DNA of 14,517 nucleotides, from NCBI GenBank assembly GCA_903890595.1, contig CAITBU010000422.1, positions 1 to 14,517 of the forward strand. Direction: 5' to 3'. The notes beneath the pieces are model-generated. The model was not told the DNA's origin, made no database searches, and was given only the letters and a program-made list of their open reading frames with translations. Origin of the DNA: an uncultured Holophagaceae bacterium (GTDB taxonomy: Bacteria > Acidobacteriota > Holophagae > Holophagales > Holophagaceae). Positions 7,841 through 14,304 of the stretch are shown here, in pieces (position 1 is the stretch's first letter; each line of letters opens with the position of its first letter). A program made the translations under genes and the position numbers.

Positions 7841-8559
7841 GGCTGACCTCCAAAAGTGAAGAGCGGGTCCAGCAGGTCTGCCGCCAGGTCATCCATGCCG
7901 AAGACCCCCTTGCGGCCGTGGAGCCAGCGGGCAGCGGCCAGAGCACCCTGGGCGAAGGGGGCCCGGGAGCGGGCGGTGTGGGTGAGCTCCAGCACCTCGG
8001 CAGCGGAGTCCAGGCCCACGGTGTGGGTGCCGAACTCCACGCCAGCCCGCACCACGCCGATGTTCAGCTGGTGCGGTGCCGGGGTACCCAGGGTCCACTC
8101 GGTCTTGCGGGGGCAGCCTGCGAGCACGGCTGCCGCCAGGGTCTTAGCGGTGCCCGACGGCGCATCGGCCTTCATGCGGTGGTGGTGCTCCAGCAGATAG
8201 GGATCCCGGGACGGATCGAGGGCGGCGTAGCGGCCCAGCACTGTGGAGAGCCGCGCCATCAGGGCCACGGTGAGGGAGAAGTTGGAGGCGGCCAGCACGC
8301 CGATGCGGCCGGCCACGCGGGCCTCCAGGTCCGGCAGGCTCCAGCCCGTGGCACCGATCACCAGATCGGTGCCGGTCGCCAGGGCCCAGGCCAGATGGGC
8401 CTCCACGGCCTCGGCCACGCTGGCATCAATGGCCACATCCACAGGGGCCGAGGGGGACTCACCCATGTCCACGGTCCACACGATGCTGTCCCCGGCTTCC
8501 GCCGCGATGGCAGAGCCCAGGCGACCCCGCCCGAAGAGGCCGATGCGTGGCGCGCTCAC
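7837..8559 (-). CDS. dapB: 4-hydroxy-tetrahydrodipicolinate reductase
   Basis: 240 residues, somewhat shorter than the E. coli enzyme (273) and more like the compact forms known from several other phyla. It reduces the DapA product to tetrahydrodipicolinate with NAD(P)H. The N-terminal Rossmann motif reads GRGRLGSA (10-17), a variant of the common GxxGRMG. The hallmark catalytic/substrate segment is intact: EHHHRMK at 124-130 and DAPSGTAKT at 132-140. The C-terminal strand FGTHTVGLDSA corresponds to the family's substrate-closing region. It overlaps lysC upstream by 4 bases and dapA downstream by 4, so its translation is probably coupled to both. Confidence 0.94.
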   Translation of the reverse strand: MSAPRIGLFGRGRLGSAIAAEAGDSIVWTVDMGESPSAPVDVAIDASVAEAVEAHLAWALATGTDLVIGATGWSLPDLEARVAGRIGVLAASNFSLTVALMARLSTVLGRYAALDPSRDPYLLEHHHRMKADAPSGTAKTLAAAVLAGCPRKTEWTLGTPAPHQLNIGVVRAGVEFGTHTVGLDSAAEVLELTHTARSRAPFAQGALAAARWLHGRKGVFGMDDLAADLLDPLFTFGGQP

Positions 8560-9896
8560 GGCGTTCCCCCCACCAGTACGCGGTGGAGGCGGCGCAGGGC
8601 TTCGGAGGTGCTCTCTTGTTTGACCACCAGGCTCAGGTTGATCTCGTTGGCACCCATGCTGATCATCTCGACGTTGATGTCACCCAGGGAGCTGAGCAGC
8701 TGTGCGCCCACGCCAGGGGTGGACTTCAGGCGCTCGCCCACGGCGGCGATGATGGCCCGGCCTTCATGGACCTCCACCTTGGCGAAGACCGCCAGGTCCT
8801 GGAGCAGGGCCTTGAGGGGCACATCGGCTTCCACGGTGAGGGACACGCTGACCTCGGCGGTGGCCACCAAGTCGACGCTGACTTCACGGCGCCCAAACAC
8901 CTCGAAGAGCCGCGCCAGGAAGCCGCTCTGGGCGAGCATCCGGGAGCTGCTCACGGTGAGCACCGTGACGGGGCCCCGGCTGGCCAGGGCGGTGATGGGG
9001 CGGCCCGTCTGCACCTCGGCGGAGATCGTCGTGAAGCGTCCCTCCGGCTTCTGGGTGTGGCGGACCGTCACGGGAATGCCGGCCTCCACCGCAGGCTGGA
9101 TGGTGGCCGGGTGGAGCACCTTGGCCCCGAAGGCCGCCAGCTCCGCAGCCTCGGCAAAGCTCAGGTCGGAGATGGGCAGAGCCTCGGGCACGATGCGGGG
9201 GTCGCAGGTGAGCACACCCTCCACGTCGGTCCAGATCTGCACCTCTTCCGCACCCAGCGCAGCCCCGAAGAGCGCCGCAGAGTAGTCGCTGCCACCCCGA
9301 CCCAGGGTGGTGGTGAGGCCACTCTCGGTGGCACCGATGTAGCCCTGGGTCACCACGGCCCGACCGGGGCCCAGGTGGGGGGCGAGGTGCAGTGCCGCCA
9401 GCTCACGGACCGCCTCGGGCTGGGGGGCGCCTTCGCCGAAAACCGCATCGGTGCGCATGACCGTGCGGGCATCCACCCAGACGCCCTCCATGTAGGCGGC
9501 AAAGATCCGCGTGGACAGCCGCTCGCCCAGGGAGGCGATGGCATCCATGCTCCGGGGGCTCAGCTCCCGCAGCATGCCCACACCCTTCAGCAGCAGCTCC
9601 AGCTCTCCAAACAGGTCGGCGATGGCGGCTGCCAGGGCCTCCGGAGCCGCCCCGTCGAAGAGCTCGGCGGCTGCCTTGCGGTGGGCGGCCAGGAGGGCAC
9701 GGTGGCGCTCCAGGGCCAGGGGCAGGTCCCCCGCCTCGGCGGCCTTGGCGGCATCAAAGAGGCCGTTGGTGGTCTTGCCCATGGCGGACAGCACCACCAG
9801 GGGGGAGCGGGGCAGAGCTGCGCCCACCAGGAAGGCCACCTGGCGCATGCATGCGGCGTCAGCGACGCTGCTGCCGCCGAACTTGAGGACGATCAT
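8556..9896 (-). CDS. lysC: Aspartate kinase, monofunctional, lysine-sensitive (AKIII) type
   Basis: 446 residues, close to E. coli LysC (449). It phosphorylates aspartate, the first step of the pathway. Kinase signatures: KFGGSS at 5-10, VMRTD at 146-150, TTLGRGGSDYSA at 196-207, IWTDVEGVLTCDPR at 221-234 and ELAAFGAKVLHPAT at 252-265. Two ACT domains follow (about 313-375 and 378-445), with SGFLARLFEVF and VSVDLVATAEVSVSLT closely matching the lysine-binding ACT of the E. coli enzyme. This predicts feedback inhibition by lysine, adding allosteric control to the riboswitch. No homoserine dehydrogenase domain is fused. The start ATG overlaps the asd stop by one base (TGATG), and its 3' end overlaps dapB by four. 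Confidence 0.95.
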   Translation of the reverse strand: MIVLKFGGSSVADAACMRQVAFLVGAALPRSPLVVLSAMGKTTNGLFDAAKAAEAGDLPLALERHRALLAAHRKAAAELFDGAAPEALAAAIADLFGELELLLKGVGMLRELSPRSMDAIASLGERLSTRIFAAYMEGVWVDARTVMRTDAVFGEGAPQPEAVRELAALHLAPHLGPGRAVVTQGYIGATESGLTTTLGRGGSDYSAALFGAALGAEEVQIWTDVEGVLTCDPRIVPEALPISDLSFAEAAELAAFGAKVLHPATIQPAVEAGIPVTVRHTQKPEGRFTTISAEVQTGRPITALASRGPVTVLTVSSSRMLAQSGFLARLFEVFGRREVSVDLVATAEVSVSLTVEADVPLKALLQDLAVFAKVEVHEGRAIIAAVGERLKSTPGVGAQLLSSLGDINVEMISMGANEINLSLVVKQESTSEALRRLHRVLVGGTP

Positions 9897-10948
9897 CAGA
9901 GGTATCCCTTCGCGTGGGCCAGTTCGGCGTTCAGGATGCTGCCACCGGCGGCACCGCGCTCGGTGTTGTGGCCCAGGAGGGCGAACTTGATGCCGAGGAT
10001 GGGGCAGACCCGCAGGCGACCCACATGGACGCTCATGCCACCGTCCACCTCCACGTCCCGGCGCACCTGAGGGCGGTCCTCCAGGGTGTGCACATGGACC
10101 GGGACGGCCGGGGCGGAGAAGAGGCCCAGGCGCTGGGGCTCGGGCCGCCAGTTCAGCCAGGCATCGCGCACCGCCTCCAGGGACGGGTTGCCCCGAAGCT
10201 TCACACTGACAGCCTCGGTGTGGCCCTCGATGACGGGTACCCGGTGGCAGAGGGCGCTCACGACCATGGCTGCGTGCTCCACGGAGTCGCCCGTCCAGCG
10301 GCCCAGCATCTTAGGGGTCTCCTCCTCGACCTTGGGCTCCTCGTTGCGGATGAAGGGGATCACGTTGCCCATGATGTCCAGGCTGGGGACGCCCGGGTAG
10401 CCGGCGCCGCTGATGGCCTGCATGGAGGTCATCATCACGGCCTCGATGCCGAAGGCCTCGTGCAGCGGGGCCAGGGCCATCACCAGCACGGTGGCCGTGC
10501 AGTTGGCGTTGGTCACGATGCCCCCGGTCCAGCCGTGGTGGTGGCGCTGGATCTTGAGCAGGCCCAGGTGGTCTGCATTCACTTCCGGCACCAGCAGGGG
10601 CACCTCGGGAGACATGCGGAAGGCGCCGGCGTTGGAGAACACCAAGGCACCAGCCTTGGCGAACTGGGGCTCCAGCTCCAGGGCGGGGGCGGTGTCCAGG
10701 GCGCTGAAGACCACTGGGGAGAGGGCGAACTCAGGCGTGCCGTCGGCCATGATCTGGTCGCCCAGGCCGCCGTAGGGCTCGCCGTCCAGACGCCAGGCAC
10801 AGGCATCGCGGTAGCGCTTGCCGGCACTGCGCTCGCTGGCGGCGAGGTGCTCGACCCGGAAGAGGGGGTGGTTGGCCAGGCGCCGCACAAAGCGCTGGCC
10901 GACGACGCCGGTGGCGCCGAGAACGGTGACGGGAATCTTGGTGGTCAT
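9896..10948 (-). CDS. asd: Aspartate-semialdehyde dehydrogenase, archaeal/fungal-type subfamily
   Basis: 350 residues. It reduces aspartyl phosphate to aspartate semialdehyde with NADPH, feeding DapA. N-terminal Rossmann motif GATGVVGQRF (11-20); catalytic Cys150 in TNANCTA; SGAGYPGVPSLDI (180-192) and NEEPKVEEETPKMLG; VPVIEGHTE with His243. The latter motifs are those of the short Asd subfamily best known from archaea, fungi and some bacteria, not of the classical E. coli type. The P of the usual NPNC motif is Ala here. The gene follows dapE with a 3-base gap and overlaps lysC by one base. Identity as Asd is firm; the subfamily assignment is by motif recognition only. Confidence 0.93.
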   Translation of the reverse strand: MTTKIPVTVLGATGVVGQRFVRRLANHPLFRVEHLAASERSAGKRYRDACAWRLDGEPYGGLGDQIMADGTPEFALSPVVFSALDTAPALELEPQFAKAGALVFSNAGAFRMSPEVPLLVPEVNADHLGLLKIQRHHHGWTGGIVTNANCTATVLVMALAPLHEAFGIEAVMMTSMQAISGAGYPGVPSLDIMGNVIPFIRNEEPKVEEETPKMLGRWTGDSVEHAAMVVSALCHRVPVIEGHTEAVSVKLRGNPSLEAVRDAWLNWRPEPQRLGLFSAPAVPVHVHTLEDRPQVRRDVEVDGGMSVHVGRLRVCPILGIKFALLGHNTERGAAGGSILNAELAHAKGYL

Positions 10949-10951
10949 GGG

Positions 10952-11986
10952 TCAGTCTCCAAGGAAATGAAGGGCCAGTCGGCAGTTGAGATCAATCCCG
11001 GCTTCCAGCTCGGCGAGGGCAAGGTGCTCGTCCAGGGTGTGGGCCACGGTGATGCTGCCGGGGCCCGCGAGGACCACGGTGCGGTCGGGCACCAGGAGCC
11101 GCAGGGCGGGGGCATCCGAGCCAAAGGGCATGGCGGCCATGGGGAAGCCCGGGACCTCGGGGTAGGTGTCGGGGGGCTCGTCCAGGCGCAGCTCCACGGT
11201 GGCCTCCGGCGGAGCCAGACGGCGGATCTCCTCCAACAGGACGCTGCCCGGGACGGTGCGGGCCAGCAGGTGGGCCTCGGCCTCGGCCGGCACGGAGTTG
11301 AGGGCCTGCCCCGCCTTGAGCAGTCCGAGGTTCCACAGCTCGGGCCCCAGGAGTGGATCCTCGGGGCGCGGCTGCTCCCGCAGGCGCTGCAGCCAGTCCA
11401 GCAGGGGCCAGGTGGCGTTCTGGCCCAGCTCTGGGCTGCCACTGTGGGCGGCGCGGCCTCGGCAGTGGAGGCACACATGCTGCGCCCCGCGCTGACCGGT
11501 ACCCAGCTTCAGGTCCGTGGGCTCGCCATTGATGAGCACCCGCAGGTCCTGCAGACGGTCGGCCAGGCCCAGGGCGGCGGCGGCCCCGGCGCTGTCTGTC
11601 TCTTCACCCACGACGCCCAGCCAAGCCAAGCCATCGTGGCCCTGGTCCAGCAGGCTGCGCACCGCCGCCAGCTGGGCCACGATCTGACCCTTGGCGTCGC
11701 AGGAGCCCCGACCCCAGAGCACATCGCCCTCCAGGCGCGGCGGCACGTGGGGCGGCACGGTGTCGAGGTGGGTGGAGAAGAGCACCCGGGGGCGACCCCA
11801 CAGGGCCAGCAGGTTGGTGCGGCCGGGGGCCACGGGCTGCTCGACCACAGTGGCACCCAGCTCCACCAGCCAGGACCGCAGGTCCGGCAGGCCGGCGTCC
11901 TCGTGGCCCGAGGGGGTCTCGACTGCGCACAGGGCCATCAGCCTGGCGGCGAGCCGGCTACGGGTGTCTGCGGGGGATGCACTCAT
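10952..11986 (-). CDS. dapE: M20-family deacylase, probable succinyl-diaminopimelate desuccinylase
   Basis: 344 residues, first gene of the lysine operon. Expected reaction: removal of succinate from N-succinyl-LL-diaminopimelate using two zinc ions. The M20 metallopeptidase ligands are in place: His73 and Asp75 in STHLDTVPP, Asp97 in GRGSCDAKG, Glu128-Glu129 in VGEETDS, Glu155 in NGEPTD and His316 in VAHTLDEH; HSGSPELGQNA (181-191) lies in the dimerisation domain. Related M20 enzymes act on N-acetylornithine or LysW-bound lysine, so the substrate is inferred from neighbours dapD and the aminotransferase. The N-terminus matches the family poorly before residue 20. The start at 11986 has a GAGG Shine-Dalgarno five bases upstream and lies just below the lysine riboswitch. 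Confidence 0.88.
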   Translation of the reverse strand: MSASPADTRSRLAARLMALCAVETPSGHEDAGLPDLRSWLVELGATVVEQPVAPGRTNLLALWGRPRVLFSTHLDTVPPHVPPRLEGDVLWGRGSCDAKGQIVAQLAAVRSLLDQGHDGLAWLGVVGEETDSAGAAAALGLADRLQDLRVLINGEPTDLKLGTGQRGAQHVCLHCRGRAAHSGSPELGQNATWPLLDWLQRLREQPRPEDPLLGPELWNLGLLKAGQALNSVPAEAEAHLLARTVPGSVLLEEIRRLAPPEATVELRLDEPPDTYPEVPGFPMAAMPFGSDAPALRLLVPDRTVVLAGPGSITVAHTLDEHLALAELEAGIDLNCRLALHFLGD

Positions 11987-12001
11987 GGGAACCTCGGCGT
12001 G
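11987..12001 (-). promoter_or_regulatory. Ribosome binding site of dapE
   Basis: On the minus strand GCCGAGG ends with GAGG at 11995-11992, followed by TTCCC and then the ATG at 11986. A small UCGG/CCGA hairpin (loop CACG) can form across the aptamer border and this site, and GGUUCCCAUGAGU around the start nearly repeats part of the riboswitch. Either could take part in lysine control of translation. Confidence 0.6.
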
Positions 12002-12219
12002 CCGATGGTGCCCTCAGGAACGCAGTGGGAACAGCCCCGCCGCAGCGCCTCAGGCCCTCCATTCCGGGTGACCGGAACGACAGCCGCCGGGCTTTCGCCT
12101 CGTCGTCCAGGGGCCGCATCGATGAGCTGCGAACCCTTCGGCGATTCTCCCCTTTCGCAACAGGTCATCAGGTTCATCACCCTCGCCGCCACTACTGATG
12201 GGAACCGCTCCTCCATCGG
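12002..12219 (-). promoter_or_regulatory. Lysine riboswitch (L-box) controlling the dapE-lysA operon
   Basis: Transcribed on the minus strand. Core pieces match the lysine aptamer of known lysC leaders: GGAGGAGC at its 5' side, an AGUAG / GAAAGGGGAG internal loop, AUCGCCGAAGGG, CCUGG, and GGCUGUC followed by a hairpin and GGAGGGC. Helices: P1 CCGAUGG (12219-12213) with CCAUCGG (12008-12002), exact over 7 bp; P2 GCGGUU/AAUCGC (12208-12203 with 12146-12141); P2 apex GGU-GAUGA-ACC (12181-12171); P3 GGG and CGCA/UGCG (12131-12128, 12118-12115); P4 capped by GGC-GAAA-GCC (12099-12090); P5 a 7-bp stem at 12078-12061. Loop GAUGA (12178-12174) is complementary to UCAUC in the P3 loop (12125-12121), reproducing the L2-L3 kissing contact. 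GGAGGGC (12060-12054) is followed 38 bases later by a second copy-like UGAGGGC (12016-12010) next to the P1 strand, so the 3' border is less certain. No U-tract follows, suggesting control of translation or Rho access. No clear promoter is seen in the 41 bases before P1. Confidence 0.9.
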
Positions 12220-12260
12220 AACTTCAACGATCCCACATCCCGGGTCCCTGGCGCAACCCG

Positions 12261-12788
12261 CTAGCGGAGCTCAGCCAGCAGTTCCTCCCCGCGGCTCCAG
12301 GGCCCATGGCCGCTGGCGACATTCAGGTGTCCCACCTCGCCCAGGTCCACCCGGCGGACCCCCCAGGCCTCGGCCAGGGCCACCGCCCGGTCATGGGTCA
12401 TGAACACATCGTTGGCGGAAGCCGCCAGGATGGTCGGGAAGGGCAGCTTGTGCTGGGGGATGGGACCAAAGGGGCGGAGGGCGTCCAGGCCACCGGGGCG
12501 GTCCACATCCGCCGGCGCGGCCAGGAGGGCACCGTGGATGGGCGCAGTCGGGTGCAGAGCCCAACGCACGATGGTGATGCAACCCAGGGAGTGCCCCACG
12601 AGGATCGGGGCTTCGGCGCAGGCAGCCACGGCCGCAGCCAGGGCAGCGATCCAGCCCACGGGCTCCGGGTGCTCCCAGTCGGGCATCACCACCCGCGATG
12701 CCTCCGGCAGGGCCGCTTCCCAGAGTGTCTGCCAGTGGCCGGGGCCGGAGCCTTGGTAGCCCGGGATGACGAGCACGGGCCGTGTCAC
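12261..12788 (-). CDS. RBBP9/YdeN-type alpha/beta serine hydrolase
   Basis: 175 residues, the usual size for this compact alpha/beta-hydrolase family (Ser_hydrolase, RBBP9/YdeN). The opening VLVIPGYQGSGPGHWQTLWE is characteristic. The catalytic triad can be read: nucleophile Ser67 in VGHSLG, Asp127 in SANDVFM and His154 in GEVGHLN. It should be a cytoplasmic esterase-like enzyme; there is no signal peptide, and the natural substrate is unknown for most of the family. It overlaps the upstream TetR gene by 4 bases (ATGA), so the two are almost certainly one operon and the regulator may control it. Its stop lies 42 bases above the riboswitch P1 helix, so read-through into the lysine genes is possible. 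Confidence 0.88.
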   Translation of the reverse strand: MTRPVLVIPGYQGSGPGHWQTLWEAALPEASRVVMPDWEHPEPVGWIAALAAAVAACAEAPILVGHSLGCITIVRWALHPTAPIHGALLAAPADVDRPGGLDALRPFGPIPQHKLPFPTILAASANDVFMTHDRAVALAEAWGVRRVDLGEVGHLNVASGHGPWSRGEELLAELR

Positions 12789-13369
12789 GGCGTCGGCACC
12801 AGCGCATCCGCCAGTCGGCGCACATAGCTGCTCAGGTCGGTCACCTCGGTCACCGCTTCGGGGGTGGTACGCAGCAACTGGAAGTACCCCGCATAGGCGG
12901 CATAGGCCAGGAGGGCCCGCTGGCGGGCGTCCTCCTCACTGAAGCCCAGGGCCAGGAAGGCCTCCCGGCCCAGCTCCAGGCGGCGCGCCGTGGCCCGCCG
13001 AAGGTGGGGCTGCACCCGGGGGTCCTCGCTGGAGGCCGCCAGCGCGGCGAAGATCTTGCCGTTCTCGGTGTCCTCAAAGGCCGCAAAGAGCAGCACCCGC
13101 AGACGGCGCCGGGGATCCTCGATGCCCTGGTAGCGGGTCACCACATCCAGGCTCTGGTCCTGCTCCCAGGCGTCCAGGACGGCCTGAACGAGGTCATCAC
13201 GGTTGCTGAAGTGCCAGTAGAAGCTGCCCTTGGTGACCCCCAGGACCTGGGCCAAGGGCTCCACCGCCACGGCCTTCAGACCCTCCTGGGCCACGGCGTT
13301 CAGGGCCGCCCGCACCCAGGCGTCCCGGGAGAGGGTGGTGCTGCGGGAGGGTTTTTTGGGGAGGGTCAT
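12785..13369 (-). CDS. TetR/AcrR-family transcriptional regulator
   Basis: 194 residues. The N-terminal helix-turn-helix is at about 16-62, with the TetR signature EPLAQVLGVTKGSFYWHFSN (37-56) and NRDDLVQAVLDAW. The C-terminal ligand-binding and dimerisation region (about 75-190) is helical and not identifiable to a ligand class. A basic tail, KKPSRS, precedes the DNA-binding domain. The start at 13369 has a weak AAGG about six bases upstream. The gene is divergent from the lipoprotein gene across an intergenic region with a perfect inverted repeat, so it probably represses that gene and itself. Cotranscribed with the serine hydrolase. The inducing molecule cannot be read from the sequence. 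Confidence 0.92.
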   Translation of the reverse strand: MTLPKKPSRSTTLSRDAWVRAALNAVAQEGLKAVAVEPLAQVLGVTKGSFYWHFSNRDDLVQAVLDAWEQDQSLDVVTRYQGIEDPRRRLRVLLFAAFEDTENGKIFAALAASSEDPRVQPHLRRATARRLELGREAFLALGFSEEDARQRALLAYAAYAGYFQLLRTTPEAVTEVTDLSSYVRRLADALVPTP

Positions 13370-13377
13370 GGGATGCC

Positions 13378-13406
13378 TTGACAGGAGACCCCTAGCTTAA
13401 CATACT
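13378..13406 (+). promoter_or_regulatory. Sigma-70-type promoter for the lipoprotein genes
   Basis: A perfect TTGACA (13378-13383), a 17-base spacer, then CATACT (13401-13406), 4/6 to TATAAT. The predicted start point, near 13413, falls inside the inverted-repeat operator, and the reading frame begins at 13453. The -35 box lies only nine bases from the TetR start codon on the other strand. Confidence 0.65.
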
Positions 13407-13409
13407 TCA

Positions 13410-13436
13410 CCGTATGGAACCCATACGGTTCCGTAT
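13410..13436. promoter_or_regulatory. Nested palindromic operator, likely TetR-family binding site
   Basis: CCGTATGG-AAC-CCATACGG (13410-13428) is a perfect 8-bp inverted repeat with a 3-base spacer. A second perfect palindrome, ATACGG-TT-CCGTAT (13423-13436), overlaps it, and CATAC at 13401-13405 gives a further half-site on the promoter side. The site covers the predicted transcription start of the divergent lipoprotein gene and lies about 40 bases from the TetR start codon. Binding there should block RNA polymerase. Assignment to the adjacent TetR gene is by position. Confidence 0.75.
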
Positions 13437-13452
13437 CGAGCCTGGAGACACC

Positions 13453-14277
13453 ATGCGCATACCCGCCCTTGTCACCCTCGCCGCCCTGCTGCTCCTGGCC
13501 CTTGGCTGCGCCACACCGGAGACCGTCCAGCGCCGCAGCAGCCTCACCGCCTACCTGGGGGGCAAGGACGCCACCCCGGTCATTCCCACGGGGCCAGCCA
13601 AGCTCCAACTGCCCCTCCGCCTGGGGGTGGCCTTTGTCCCCAACGAGAGCAGCAAGCGCGCCGGCAACAACCTGGCCTGGGGCGGCGCCCAGGCTGGCCC
13701 CGGGGGCCTCGTACCCGCCGACCAGGAGGCCCGTCTCAACCAGCGGGTGGAGGATGTCTTCAAGAGCAAGCCCTGGGCCCACTCCTTCAAGATCATCCCC
13801 AGCCAGTACCTCACCCTCAGCGGTGGCTTCGAGGACCTGGACCAGGTCTCCAAGACCTTCGGCGTGGATGTGGTCGCCCTCATCAGCGTGGACATCCTGC
13901 AGTTCAGTTCCCCGGCCTGGTACTCCTGGACCTACTGGACCCTGGTGGGGGCCTATGTCGTGCAGGGCGACAAGAACGACACCACCGCCCTCATGGATGC
14001 CGCGGTCTACCACGTACCCAGCCGCACCTTCCTCTTCCGGGCCGGGGGCCTGGGCCAGGTCAAGGGCAGCAGCAGCTGGTCCGGCCGGGAGGACGCCTTC
14101 CGCCAGCAGGCCCAGCGGAGTCTCGAGCTGGCCGTGAAGGACCTGTCCAGCAACCTGGATGGCGGCGTGGCCGGCTTCAAGCAGGACATCATCAAGGGTG
14201 CCCGCAAGGATGTGGTCTTGGTGGACAAGGACGGCAACCCCGTCGGCAGTGCCGGCTACGACCCCACCCGCAAATAG
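13453..14277 (+). CDS. Lipoprotein, possibly rhombotarget-like
   Basis: 274 residues from the ATG at 13453, which has GGAG five bases upstream. An earlier in-frame ATG at 13414 lies in the operator and would add an unlikely N-terminus. A lipoprotein signal peptide is evident: MRIP, hydrophobic core LVTLAALLLLALG, lipobox Cys19. After it, RRSSLTAYLGG, LQLPLRLGVAFVPNES, FGVDVVALISVDILQF and YWTLVGAYVVQGDKNDT resemble, from memory, the family called rhombotarget lipoproteins in genomes with rhombosortase; I cannot confirm this without a search. It is predicted to be anchored to the periplasmic side of a membrane. It is the first gene behind the TetR-controlled promoter and is followed 27 bases later by a second lipoprotein gene. 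Confidence 0.8.
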   Translation: MRIPALVTLAALLLLALGCATPETVQRRSSLTAYLGGKDATPVIPTGPAKLQLPLRLGVAFVPNESSKRAGNNLAWGGAQAGPGGLVPADQEARLNQRVEDVFKSKPWAHSFKIIPSQYLTLSGGFEDLDQVSKTFGVDVVALISVDILQFSSPAWYSWTYWTLVGAYVVQGDKNDTTALMDAAVYHVPSRTFLFRAGGLGQVKGSSSWSGREDAFRQQAQRSLELAVKDLSSNLDGGVAGFKQDIIKGARKDVVLVDKDGNPVGSAGYDPTRK

Positions 14278-14304
14278 CCAGAAGCCTCGCACCCCGGAGA
14301 CACC

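Noticed and set aside
12220..12260. Possible promoter (TTGCGC with a -10 at 17-19 bases) before the riboswitch, and a CGGGT/ACCCG hairpin.
   Set aside because: No acceptable -10 box at the right distance, and the hairpin is short with a 10-base loop and no T-run.
9914..12403. An 829-codon open frame on the plus strand opposite asd and dapE.
   Set aside because: It is antisense to genes with clear catalytic motifs; long antisense frames are expected in GC-rich coding DNA, and its translation is Gly/His/Gln-rich without any domain. It also runs through the riboswitch.
13414..13452. An earlier ATG for the first lipoprotein.
   Set aside because: It lies within the operator palindrome, lacks a ribosome binding site and would bury the signal peptide behind charged residues.
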